Shown piece by piece: positions 24,045-32,557 of a stretch of DNA of 64,000 nt (position 1 is the first letter of the stretch; the number at the start of each line of letters is the position of its first letter). The position numbers and the translations under genes are program-made. This stretch comes from CAIUGU01 sp965279735 (lineage in GTDB: Bacteria > Pseudomonadota > Gammaproteobacteria > Steroidobacterales > Steroidobacteraceae), in contig OZ257260.1 in the NCBI GenBank assembly GCA_965279735.1, positions 1,922,001-1,986,000 of the forward strand, written 5' to 3'. The notes under the pieces are model-generated. The model had not been told where the DNA came from and did not search any database. It saw nothing but the letters and a program-made list of their open reading frames with translations.

Positions 24045-26722
24045 GTGCAACACGCCCCGATCCCGATCAGCTCCTGTCGACGGTCCGGGCTGACGAAGCT
24101 CGCACCCGACGTGGCCGGTTGCGGATTTTCTTCGGCGCATCGGCGGGAATCGGCAAGACCTACTCGATGCTGGAGGCGGCGCGTGCCAGGCGCGCGGCCG
24201 GAACCGATCTGGTGGTCGGCTATGTCGAGCCTCATGGCCGCGTGGAAACCGAACGACTGCTCGAAGGACTGGAACAGCTCCCGACGCTACCGGTTCGGCA
24301 CCGGGACATCGTGAGACAGGAGTTCGATCTGGACGCTGCGTTGAAACGGCGTCCGGAAATTCTCGTGGTTGACGAGCTGGCACATTCCAATCTGGCGGCC
24401 GGCACTCCCCCGCCCCGTCACGGCAAGCGCTGGCAGGACATAGAGGAACTGCTCGATGCGGGAATCAACGTCTGGACCACGGTCAACGTCCAGCACCTCG
24501 AAAGCCTCAACGATCTCGTCACGCAGATCACCGGCATCCGCCAGCGTGAAACATTCCCCGACCGCATCTTCGACGAGGCCGATGACATCGAGCTGATCGA
24601 TCTGCCTCCGGACGATCTGATCGGCCGGCTCAAGGCAGGCAAGATCTATATCCCCCAGCAGGCGGACACGGCGATCGAGCGCTTTTTCCGGAAATCCAAT
24701 CTCATTGCACTCCGCGAACTCGCGCTGCGCAGGATGGCCGACCGCGTCGATGCCTCCGCTCGTGTGGCCGATCCCGGCAAAACCTCTCGCCCCTGGCTCG
24801 CGCGCGACCGGCTCCTCGTTGCATTGGGTCCCGGCCCGCAGGCAGAACAGCTCGTCCGTGCTGGCAAGCGCATGGCCGATGCTCTGGATGCCGAATGGAC
24901 CGTCGTGTACGTCGAAACGCCTGCATTACTGCGCTTGTCAGCGACCGAACGTGACCGCCGCATCCGCTTGTTGCGTCTCGGCGAATCGCTGGGGGCCGAG
25001 ACAGTGACGCTTGATGGCCCGTCCGCCGCGCAGACACTCATCGAGTACGCACGCACCCGCAAGGCAACTCGCGTCTTGGTGGGCACGCCCCGGCCACGCG
25101 GCTGGCGTTCGCTGTTTGCTCCGTCGACAACCCTTGAAGTGCTGCGCAACGCAGAGGGGTTCGACATCATCGTTGTCGCTCCTTCCGACGTCGCACCGAC
25201 GGTTCGCCCGGCAGATGCATCGACGCTGGAAGGCAGCGCTGGCCCATTCCCCTGGCAACGATACGCGGGATCGCTGATGATCACTGCCGCCTGCACAGCC
25301 ATCGCTTTCGGCATGTTCCCGCACGTGGAACTTGTGAACCTGGTCATGGTGTACGTGCTCGGCGCCACCGTCGCGGCAGTTCGCTATGGGCGTGGCCCGG
25401 GTGCCTTCGCCTCGGTCCTGAATGTCGCCCTGTTCGACTTCTGTTTCGTGCCACCCCAGTTCACGTTCGTGGTGTCGGATGCGGAATATCTGCTGACCTT
25501 CGCCGTCATGCTGATCGTGACCCTGGTTATTGGCACGCTGATGGCAAGCGTCCGGCAGCAAACCCGCGTGGCTGGGGCGCGCGAACGTCGCACCGCGTCG
25601 CTGTACGCAATGAGTCGCGAACTGGCAGCGAGCCGCGGACTCACCGACATGGCCACGCTGGGCGTCAAACACGTTGCCGAAGTCTTCGAGTGCCAGGCCG
25701 TGGTGCTGCTCACGGACCCGACTGGAAAGATTGTCTATCCCGGGGAACAGACAATGACAGGCTCGTTTCACGGCGCCGATCTCGCGATTGCACAATGGGT
25801 GGCGGATCATGGGCGGCGTGCCGGCCTCGGTTCCGATACCTTGCCCGCAGCGCCAGCGCTGTATCTGCCCCTCGGCGATTCGAAAGGTGTGCTGGCCGTC
25901 CTGCCCGCCAACAAGCGTCGAGTGCTCCTGCCCGAACAGCGACATCTGCTGGAAACGTTTGCCGGGCAGATAGGGCTCGCGCTCGAGCGTGGAGCCTTGA
26001 CCGAGAAAGCCGAAACCGCGCGAATTGCGGTTGAAACCGAAAGCCTGCGCAACACCCTGCTCGCCTCGATCTCGCACGATCTGCGTACGCCGCTCGCCGT
26101 GATGGCCGGTGCGGCCAGTACGCTCGCCGAACGAGGACCGGAGCTGGATGCCGCAACGCGGACAGCGTTGGCGCGTTCCATCGAGACCAAGGCCAACGAG
26201 ATGTCTACGCTCATCTCGAATGTCCTTGACCTCACGCGCTTCGAATCCGGCCAGTTACGTCTTCGTCCTGACTGGGAAACGCTGGACGATCTGGTGGGCA
26301 CCGCACTGGCACGACTTGATGCGTCAATGGCTCATCACGCCGTTTCTGTTGAACTGCCTGGGGACTTGCCTCCGGTGCAAGTGGATGCCTCCCTCATCGT
26401 GCAGGTGCTGGTCAATCTGCTGGACAACGCCGCCAAGTACACGCCTCCAGGTACCCCCATCCGGATTACCGCAAGGGAAGCCGATGGTTCAGTGCAGGTG
26501 GTGGTTGAAGATGAAGGACCGGGATTGCCGGGCGAGTCCAGCCAGCTCTTCCAGAAATTCAAGCGGGGCGTCGATGAAGGAGCCACTGCCGGAGCCGGGC
26601 TTGGCCTTGCGATCTGCCGCGCCATCCTGCGGGCACATGGCAGCGATATCGAAGCCGGAATGCGGCCCGGCGGCGGTGCCCGATTCCAGTTCAGGTTGCC
26701 GCTCGGTGAACCGTCCCCATGA
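24041..26722 (+). CDS. kdpD: sensor histidine kinase KdpD
   Basis: An 893-residue kinase with the Kdp order: an N-terminal KdpD domain with the Walker-type loop FFGASAGIGKTYSMLEAARA, a USP-like nucleotide-binding domain, four transmembrane helices around residues 410-500, a GAF domain, and a HisKA/HATPase_c end. The phospho-acceptor is in SISHDLRTPLAV at His679. It senses low potassium or ionic stress and phosphorylates KdpE. The GTG start at 24041 overlaps kdpC; the ATG of kdpE overlaps its stop as ATGA. Confidence 0.95.
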   Translation: MSATRPDPDQLLSTVRADEARTRRGRLRIFFGASAGIGKTYSMLEAARARRAAGTDLVVGYVEPHGRVETERLLEGLEQLPTLPVRHRDIVRQEFDLDAALKRRPEILVVDELAHSNLAAGTPPPRHGKRWQDIEELLDAGINVWTTVNVQHLESLNDLVTQITGIRQRETFPDRIFDEADDIELIDLPPDDLIGRLKAGKIYIPQQADTAIERFFRKSNLIALRELALRRMADRVDASARVADPGKTSRPWLARDRLLVALGPGPQAEQLVRAGKRMADALDAEWTVVYVETPALLRLSATERDRRIRLLRLGESLGAETVTLDGPSAAQTLIEYARTRKATRVLVGTPRPRGWRSLFAPSTTLEVLRNAEGFDIIVVAPSDVAPTVRPADASTLEGSAGPFPWQRYAGSLMITAACTAIAFGMFPHVELVNLVMVYVLGATVAAVRYGRGPGAFASVLNVALFDFCFVPPQFTFVVSDAEYLLTFAVMLIVTLVIGTLMASVRQQTRVAGARERRTASLYAMSRELAASRGLTDMATLGVKHVAEVFECQAVVLLTDPTGKIVYPGEQTMTGSFHGADLAIAQWVADHGRRAGLGSDTLPAAPALYLPLGDSKGVLAVLPANKRRVLLPEQRHLLETFAGQIGLALERGALTEKAETARIAVETESLRNTLLASISHDLRTPLAVMAGAASTLAERGPELDAATRTALARSIETKANEMSTLISNVLDLTRFESGQLRLRPDWETLDDLVGTALARLDASMAHHAVSVELPGDLPPVQVDASLIVQVLVNLLDNAAKYTPPGTPIRITAREADGSVQVVVEDEGPGLPGESSQLFQKFKRGVDEGATAGAGLGLAICRAILRAHGSDIEAGMRPGGGARFQFRLPLGEPSP

Positions 26723-27417
26723 CCAGCACGAAGTACAGGATTCTGGTCGTCGAGGACGAACCCGATATCCGCAAGATCGTGTGCGCTTTGCTGCCATCGG
26801 AACACTATCGCGTGATCGAGGCCGAAACTGCACAGCGGGCTGATATCGAGGCGCGCGCGCACAAGCCAGATCTTGTAGTCCTCGACCTCGGGCTACCCGA
26901 TGCCGATGGACTGAAATTCATCCGGCAGGTGCGCCAATGGTCGCCGGTGCCGATCCTGGTACTCTCGGCTCGCACGATGGAAGACCAGAAGATCGCAGCG
27001 CTCGATGCGGGCGCCGACGACTACGTGACCAAGCCCTTCAGTGCTCCGGAACTGCTGGCACGGGTGCGCGCTGCGCTACGGCGCAATGCACGGGGCAGCG
27101 ACCAGTTACCCTTGCTGCAGTTGGGAGATATCGAAATAGATCTCGGTCGCCGCACCGTGCAGGCGAAAAGCGGAGAAGTTCATCTCACGCCGCTCGAGTT
27201 CCGGGTGCTCGAATGCCTTGCGCGCCAGGCCGGTATGATCGTGACGCAACAGCAGCTCATCCGCGAAGTGTGGGGGCCGGATCGTCTGGGCGATACACGC
27301 AGCCTGCGGGTGTGCCTCAAGAACCTGCGCTACAAGCTGGAGCCCGATCCTTCGCGACCCCACTATCTTGTGACTGAGGTGGGTGTCGGCTATCGCCTGC
27401 TCAATTCAGGGGAATGA
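26719..27417 (+). CDS. kdpE: response regulator KdpE
   Basis: A 232-residue OmpR/PhoB-type regulator. The receiver domain has the acidic pair near residue 12, phosphorylation Asp56 (LVVLDLGLPD), and the lysine in VTKPFSAPELL. The C-terminal winged helix includes SLRVCLKNLRYKLEPDPSRP and YLVTEVGVGYRLL. It activates kdpFABC when phosphorylated by KdpD. It closes the operon and is convergent with the beta-propeller gene at 27440. Confidence 0.96.
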   Translation: MTSTKYRILVVEDEPDIRKIVCALLPSEHYRVIEAETAQRADIEARAHKPDLVVLDLGLPDADGLKFIRQVRQWSPVPILVLSARTMEDQKIAALDAGADDYVTKPFSAPELLARVRAALRRNARGSDQLPLLQLGDIEIDLGRRTVQAKSGEVHLTPLEFRVLECLARQAGMIVTQQQLIREVWGPDRLGDTRSLRVCLKNLRYKLEPDPSRPHYLVTEVGVGYRLLNSGE

Positions 27418-27439
27418 ACACTGACTACGTCGTGACAGA

Positions 27440-28084
27440 TCACTTGCCTGCACGCTTCGGTCGCCGGACGGCTCTCACCTTGCCCGTCTTCCCGCCTCCG
27501 CAATAGAAGCGATCGCCGCCGTCGGATTCGAGCCCCGAAACGTTCACGCCCGCGGGCAATTCAAGGCTTTCCAGAACCTTTCCGCTTTGAGTGTCCACTC
27601 GCCTCAATTCGCTCTCGTCCTCTTCCCAGGTACCGTGCCAGAGTTCGCCATCGACCCAGGTGACGCCGGTGACGAAGCGGTTGGATTCGATGGTGCGCAG
27701 GATCGCACCGGTCTCGGGATCGATCTGGTGGATCTTGCGGTCACGATACTGCCCGACCCAGAGCGTCCCTTCAGCCCATGTCAGTCCCGAGTCCCCACCA
27801 CTGCCAGGGGCCGGAATCGTGGCAAGCACGCGTCCTGTTTTCGGATCGATTTTCTGGATGCGGCTCTCGGCGATCTGGAAGATGTGCTGGCCATCAAAGG
27901 CCGTTCCGGCATGCGCTGCGACAGCAATGGAGCGCAGCACCTTTCCGTTCGCAGGATCAAGGGCGTTCACCTTGTCGCCGGACGCGAACCAGACATTGTG
28001 GCCGTCATAAGTGACTCCATGCACACCATCGACTCCGGGGAAGGGTCCGTATTCTCGAATCACATCAGCAGTTGATTTGTTCAT
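27440..28084 (-). CDS. beta-propeller protein, glutamine-cyclotransferase-like
   Basis: The 214-residue cytosolic protein is built of repeated units such as VNALDPANGKVLRSIAV, IQKIDPKTGRVLATIPA and IHQIDPETGAILRTIES, each with a tyrosine/tryptophan near GLTWAEGTLWVGQYRD and VTWVDGELWHGTWEED. That pattern is a five-bladed propeller of the glutaminyl-peptide cyclotransferase/PQQ-like group; enzymatic activity is not assured. No signal peptide is present. It is nine bases downstream of a TPR/winged-helix regulator on the same strand and is likely its co-transcribed effector or sensor. Confidence 0.75.
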   Translation of the reverse strand: MNKSTADVIREYGPFPGVDGVHGVTYDGHNVWFASGDKVNALDPANGKVLRSIAVAAHAGTAFDGQHIFQIAESRIQKIDPKTGRVLATIPAPGSGGDSGLTWAEGTLWVGQYRDRKIHQIDPETGAILRTIESNRFVTGVTWVDGELWHGTWEEDESELRRVDTQSGKVLESLELPAGVNVSGLESDGGDRFYCGGGKTGKVRAVRRPKRAGK

Positions 28085-28093
28085 GACTCCATC

Positions 28094-29314
28094 CTAATCA
28101 ATCGGCAGCGGAGCAGAGAGTAACAATGTCGTCGTGAATCCCGGCAAGGGCGGAGTCATCCAGCGGCGGGCCCGCCCCAATCCGAACGACTGCACTTTCC
28201 CCGCAAACTCAAGCAAATCGAGCGCCCTCTGCACCGTTCGCTGGCTCGTTCCGAGCGCCAATGCAAGGGCCGAGCTGGACCACGATTCACCATCAGCCAG
28301 GAAAGCGAGTACGGCTGCATGCTTCTCTTCAACGGGCCGCGCCAGAACAACTACTTTCTGCGCGAAGTGAGAGACCAATGCAAAGCCGCGCTTGGTTGCA
28401 CTCACATCAGCCAGTGGCCGCAGTACTTTGCGAAGCCGCCCCGCTTCGACCCGCAGCCGTGCGCGATGCGATTCATCAGCGAGCTTCAGGCCGAACGCAC
28501 GCGCAACGAGCACATCCCTCGGGACATCTGCCGGCCACGCCTCGGCCAGCAGCCGCGCAAGTGCGAACAGCACTGGACGTCTCGTCAGCGAGATCACCCT
28601 GCTTCCCTCACGCACGACATTGCGGCACGCGTCCACGATGAATGTGTTCGATGCCAACAACGCTTCGACTTCTTGGAGCAGGAGGGGTTTCTCCTCGCCC
28701 CTCACGATCAGGCGCGCGGCGGGCGTGCCGAGGACAAGGATTGCGCTTTCGACCTCCGCGATCAGTGCCGGGATCCGTGCATCCCTTGCAGCTTGCCTGG
28801 CATTGAGGAGCGCAGCCCCTGCTGTCTTCGTATGGAGGCGTCGCATCGCGATTCCCGCCACCACCATCTCATGGGCTGCGCGCAATGCGGGTGGAAAGGT
28901 CGTGGGGTCGAGTCTGGCAAGAACACTTTCTGCATCGTCCAGGCGCCCGATCAGCAGGAAACGCCGGACTTCAAGGTATCGGGCGTGCGCGGCATTGACG
29001 CGGTCGCCGTGTTTCTCAAGCGTCACTCGAGCCGCGTCGAGCGTCTTGACAGGCCAGCCGAGATCACGCGACACGAACGCGACTTCCGCCTCGGCAACGA
29101 TGCATCTGGCGCGGGCGACGGGTTCCTTCGGACCAAAGGCTCGCGCAGCCCTGCGCAGGAGAGCCTTCGCCCGAACGTGATCGCCGAGTTGCGCCATCGC
29201 GATGCCACGCAGCGCAAGGCCCGGAGCATCGTCGCGCAGGGCCACCCGCTTCAAGGCACCGAGCGGATCACCGGCTGCGAGCGCGCGTGCTGCGGCGGTA
29301 ATCAGCGAGTCCAT
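28094..29314 (-). CDS. TPR-like and double winged-helix regulator
   Basis: The 406-residue product starts MDSLITAAARALAAGDPLGA. The first 210 residues are Ala/Leu/Arg-rich helical repeats like TPR units. A first DNA-binding module near residues 225-310 (ISLTRRPVLFALARLLAEAW and LRVEAGRLRKVLRPLADVSA) resembles an OmpR-type winged helix. A second helix-turn-helix near 325-385 (SSSALALALGTSQRTVQRAL) follows. The frame is open upstream to 29368; 29314 is preferred because the longer N-terminus is unlike the repeats. No kinase or receiver domain is present. It is followed by a beta-propeller gene after nine bases, so it may control that partner. Confidence 0.65.
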   Translation of the reverse strand: MDSLITAAARALAAGDPLGALKRVALRDDAPGLALRGIAMAQLGDHVRAKALLRRAARAFGPKEPVARARCIVAEAEVAFVSRDLGWPVKTLDAARVTLEKHGDRVNAAHARYLEVRRFLLIGRLDDAESVLARLDPTTFPPALRAAHEMVVAGIAMRRLHTKTAGAALLNARQAARDARIPALIAEVESAILVLGTPAARLIVRGEEKPLLLQEVEALLASNTFIVDACRNVVREGSRVISLTRRPVLFALARLLAEAWPADVPRDVLVARAFGLKLADESHRARLRVEAGRLRKVLRPLADVSATKRGFALVSHFAQKVVVLARPVEEKHAAVLAFLADGESWSSSALALALGTSQRTVQRALDLLEFAGKVQSFGLGRARRWMTPPLPGFTTTLLLSAPLPID

Positions 29315-29510
29315 GGAATCCCGACCACCATCAAACCGGACCTCCGAAACTTGCGATGCCGAGCCCATCCGCTTTACACGTGGACGGCAATCTTGCTGGC
29401 TCCGTATACTGCCACTCAGATTACCTCGATGGGTGATGTGGGCAACGCGGCATTCTTGCCGCCTGCACTCGGCACCTAAAAAAATCCGGCTTTAAACAGG
29501 GAGAACGACA

Positions 29511-30452
29511 GTGCAGATGAAAAAAGGAATCCTGATCGCATTGCTGGGCAGCGTGAGCACTGCCTTTGCCCAACAGGCGCCTGCACCGGATCCCGCGACC
29601 CAGCCCTTCGTGGCCGGGCAGCCCCTGAAGATGACACCGAATGCGAAAACCTACGGCGGCTTTCGTTTCGCGGAAAGCATTTCATACGACGCGGACCGCG
29701 ACCTGTACGTCGTGCCGAGTGCAGGCATCGCGCAGGACGTGATTCCGAATGATGGTTACGTGTCGCTGGTGAATCCGGATGGAACGACGCACACGCTCAA
29801 GTGGATCGGCGTCAATCGCAACGGCCTGACCCTGAATCATCCGCTCGGCAGCGACATCGCTAACGGCATGCTGTACCTGGCCGATATCGACACGGTCCGC
29901 TGGTTCGACATGAAGACCGGCGAACCTCGCGGCAGCGTGCAGGTGCCCGGCGTCTTGCGCTTCAACGACATCGAAGTTGCGGCGGACGGGACGATCTACG
30001 GCACGCAGACCGGAGACACGAACAGCGACACCTGGAAGGTCTACAAGATCACGCCGCAAGGCCAGTCGTCCGTGTTCTACAGCGGCGCACCGCTCGAGCG
30101 ACCCAACGGCATCGCATTCGATCCGAAGGGAAACATCGTCGTGGTGAATATCGGCACGAACGATGTGCTGACGTTCTCACCTGCCGGCAAATTGCTCACG
30201 ACTGAAAAGGCTGTCGATGCTGGCAATGACGGCCTGGCCATTCTTCCCGATGGCACGAAGTACGTCAGCAGCGTGCGGATCGGAACCATCTCCAGGATTC
30301 GCCCCGGCCAGCCGGCGGAAATCGTGGCTTCCGGCATCCCGACCGCCGCATCGATGACCTACGATTCAAAGCGGAATCGTCTCGTGGTCCCGGCGAACGA
30401 CTGGAATGCGATCACGATCGTGGACCTCAACATGCCCGTACCGGCACGCTAA
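29511..30452 (+). CDS. secreted SMP-30/gluconolactonase-like beta-propeller
   Basis: A 313-residue protein with a signal peptide (KKGILIALLGSVSTAFA), then a propeller with SMP-30-type strands: ISYDADRDLYVVPSAG, YLADIDTVRWFDMKTGEPRG, RPNGIAFDPKGNIVVVNIGT and GNDGLAILPDGTKYVSSVRI. Related proteins are lactonases or metal-dependent sugar-acid hydrolases, and many of unknown role sit in the periplasm. GTG at 29511, seven bases after AGGGAG, or ATG at 29517 can be the start. It is on the plus strand and convergent with the trehalose operon. Confidence 0.8.
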   Translation: MQMKKGILIALLGSVSTAFAQQAPAPDPATQPFVAGQPLKMTPNAKTYGGFRFAESISYDADRDLYVVPSAGIAQDVIPNDGYVSLVNPDGTTHTLKWIGVNRNGLTLNHPLGSDIANGMLYLADIDTVRWFDMKTGEPRGSVQVPGVLRFNDIEVAADGTIYGTQTGDTNSDTWKVYKITPQGQSSVFYSGAPLERPNGIAFDPKGNIVVVNIGTNDVLTFSPAGKLLTTEKAVDAGNDGLAILPDGTKYVSSVRIGTISRIRPGQPAEIVASGIPTAASMTYDSKRNRLVVPANDWNAITIVDLNMPVPAR

Positions 30453-30472
30453 CGGAACCAGCCTCGGAAATG

Positions 30473-30503
30473 GAGACCCGGATCGGTTTTCGGTCCGGGT
30501 CTC
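30473..30503. terminator. hairpin between convergent genes, possible bidirectional terminator
   Basis: GAGACCCGGA at 30473-30482 and TCCGGGTCTC at 30494-30503 form a perfect 10-bp stem with an 11-base loop. It lies between the 3' ends of the SMP-30-like gene and the convergent amylo-alpha-1,6-glucosidase gene. No T-run follows on either strand, so it may stop transcription only weakly or with Rho. Confidence 0.5.
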
Positions 30504-30559
30504 GCTCCTCGTAGCATTGCCCATCTCCGAGGCCCGAGGAGATCGGCCACGCCGGTCGG

Positions 30560-32557
30560 TCATACTGTAAGTTGCCACGCCCGTAGCACCTCACCGACGC
30601 TCCACGCCTGCGCAATACAGCCGTGAGGCGCATGCGGCGGTTCGCCGTCGAAAATCTCACTGATGCTGCCGAGGCCCGCACCGTCGAGGTGAGCGGGAAA
30701 CGCCTGCAACAATGCACGTGCCTGCTGTGGATCCGGGTGAACCTTGAGCCACGCTTCGATGAAAGGGCCGATCAGCCATGGCCACACCGTGCCCTGGTGG
30801 TAGGCGGCATCCCGCGAACGAAGATCGCCCTGGTAGTTCTTCTGATAGTCCGGATCGCTGGCCGCGAGCGTCCGCAAGCCTACCGGGGTCAGCAGCGCGC
30901 CCCGCACGGCTTCGATGACGCTCAACCACCGGGATGGCTCGAGCACCGGATGGTCAAGTGAAATAGAGAAGATCTGGTTCGGCCGCAACCGATCGTCATT
31001 GCCGTTTTCGCCATCCACCACATCAAAGAGGCTGCCCGCCCCGTTCCAGAATCGCAGATTGAAGGACTTCCTTGCACGGATCGCGCACTCCTTGTAGCGC
31101 GCACTGGCAGATGCATCAGTCTCCCAGTCACGCATGAGACACAGGGCGTTGTACCAGAGTGCCTGGATTTCCACCGGTTTGCCGCGCCGTGGCGTGACGA
31201 TCCAGTCGCCCATATGGGCATCCATCCACGTCAGCGCGTGGTCAGGCGCACTCGCCATCAGCAGGCAGTCGGCGGGATCAACACGAATGTTGAACAAGGT
31301 ACCGTGCAGGTGATGCTCCATGATGTTTCGCAACGTCGGCAGCAGTTCTGTCACGAGTGTGGCATCGCCCGACGCCTTGACGTAGCGATGAATGGCGTGG
31401 AAGTACCAGAGCGTGGCATCGACGGTCCAGTACCAGCCGTCCCTCGAGCCTTCGGGAAAAAGATTCGGCAGGAGGCCATCGCGGACGTAGTGTGAAAAAG
31501 TCATCAACGTCGCCCGCGCTTCGGAGAAGCGACGGGTCGCCAGCATCAACCCCTCCAGGGAGATCATGGTGTCGCGGCCCCAGTCGAGGAACCAGTAATA
31601 GCCGGCCACGACTGTGCGCAGCCGATGCCCTTCCCGTCGCGCATCGACGGCTTCCTCCGGCCGGCTCTCGGGAAGGATGAGAAACTGGTCGGCCGCGATC
31701 ACCAATCTCGAGAGAAACGGATCGGTCCCGGCGCCAGCGGTATGGATCACCCCGCGTATTCGTGTCTGTTCCGCCAGGAAGGGCTGGACTGAATCCTCCG
31801 CGAGGCTCTCCCAGGGTTCAGTTGTCGCAACGAACGTCACGGCGCTGCCCGCTTGCAACTCCATCTCGAAATAGCCGGGGCTGAGGGTGGACTCGTGACA
31901 CTCGTAGCCTCGCAGTTGTTCGCGCCACAGCAACTGGTCCTTCGCTTCCGTTGCCGAAGAATGGAAGGCTTCGCCACCAGGAAATACCGACATGCGCAGA
32001 AACAACGGACTGTCCGCTGATGCTGCCTCCCACCGGCCGTGATTCACGCTGCGCACATCGAAGCCGGCGTCGTTACGAGTGAACGCGGCATCCTGCCGTC
32101 GGAACGGCAGGAAAGGTCGCAGTCTGATGGTGGCCCGCTCTCCCTCGAGCACTTCATAACGCAGGTAGAGCGTGTTCTGCTGGTGAGGCATGACCAGCGA
32201 CTTGCGGATAACGAGACCCGAGAAGTCGTAGGTCCATCGCGCGATATTTCCCTCGACTTCGAACGTGCGAAGCCAGCGGAGATTGTCCTCGCTTAAGGAG
32301 TGGTCAGAAAAATCCGCCCCGCCCACGACGATCTGCCGGTCTCCAAATGCGAATTCCTCGTCGATCCGCGAGATGAGCACATGTCGGCCCCGGGGCTCTG
32401 AAAGATTGGGGACGAAAGCACCGTGGTATCTGCGTGTACAGACCCCGGCCAGTGTTCCGGAGGCATAACCACCGAGTCCATTGGTGATCAACCATTCACG
32501 ATTGCGCATGCCAACCGCATCCACCGACGTCGACAGGTTCGCGGAGAAGATGCTCAC
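30560..32557 (-). CDS. amylo-alpha-1,6-glucosidase (glycogen debranching type)
   Basis: A 665-residue protein. The N-terminal region WLITNGLGGYASGTLAGVC and RRYHGAFVP is the family's signature of debranching amylo-alpha-1,6-glucosidases, and the C-terminal (alpha/alpha)6 barrel contains WFLDWGRDTMISLEGLML and YHQGTVWPWLIGPFIEAW. It removes alpha-1,6-linked glucose at branch points of glycogen. It is the last gene of the glgX-treY-treZ operon; the GTG start at 32557 overlaps the treZ stop as GTGA and follows AAAGGA. The frame is open upstream to 32617, inside treZ. Confidence 0.88.
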   Translation of the reverse strand: MSIFSANLSTSVDAVGMRNREWLITNGLGGYASGTLAGVCTRRYHGAFVPNLSEPRGRHVLISRIDEEFAFGDRQIVVGGADFSDHSLSEDNLRWLRTFEVEGNIARWTYDFSGLVIRKSLVMPHQQNTLYLRYEVLEGERATIRLRPFLPFRRQDAAFTRNDAGFDVRSVNHGRWEAASADSPLFLRMSVFPGGEAFHSSATEAKDQLLWREQLRGYECHESTLSPGYFEMELQAGSAVTFVATTEPWESLAEDSVQPFLAEQTRIRGVIHTAGAGTDPFLSRLVIAADQFLILPESRPEEAVDARREGHRLRTVVAGYYWFLDWGRDTMISLEGLMLATRRFSEARATLMTFSHYVRDGLLPNLFPEGSRDGWYWTVDATLWYFHAIHRYVKASGDATLVTELLPTLRNIMEHHLHGTLFNIRVDPADCLLMASAPDHALTWMDAHMGDWIVTPRRGKPVEIQALWYNALCLMRDWETDASASARYKECAIRARKSFNLRFWNGAGSLFDVVDGENGNDDRLRPNQIFSISLDHPVLEPSRWLSVIEAVRGALLTPVGLRTLAASDPDYQKNYQGDLRSRDAAYHQGTVWPWLIGPFIEAWLKVHPDPQQARALLQAFPAHLDGAGLGSISEIFDGEPPHAPHGCIAQAWSVGEVLRAWQLTV

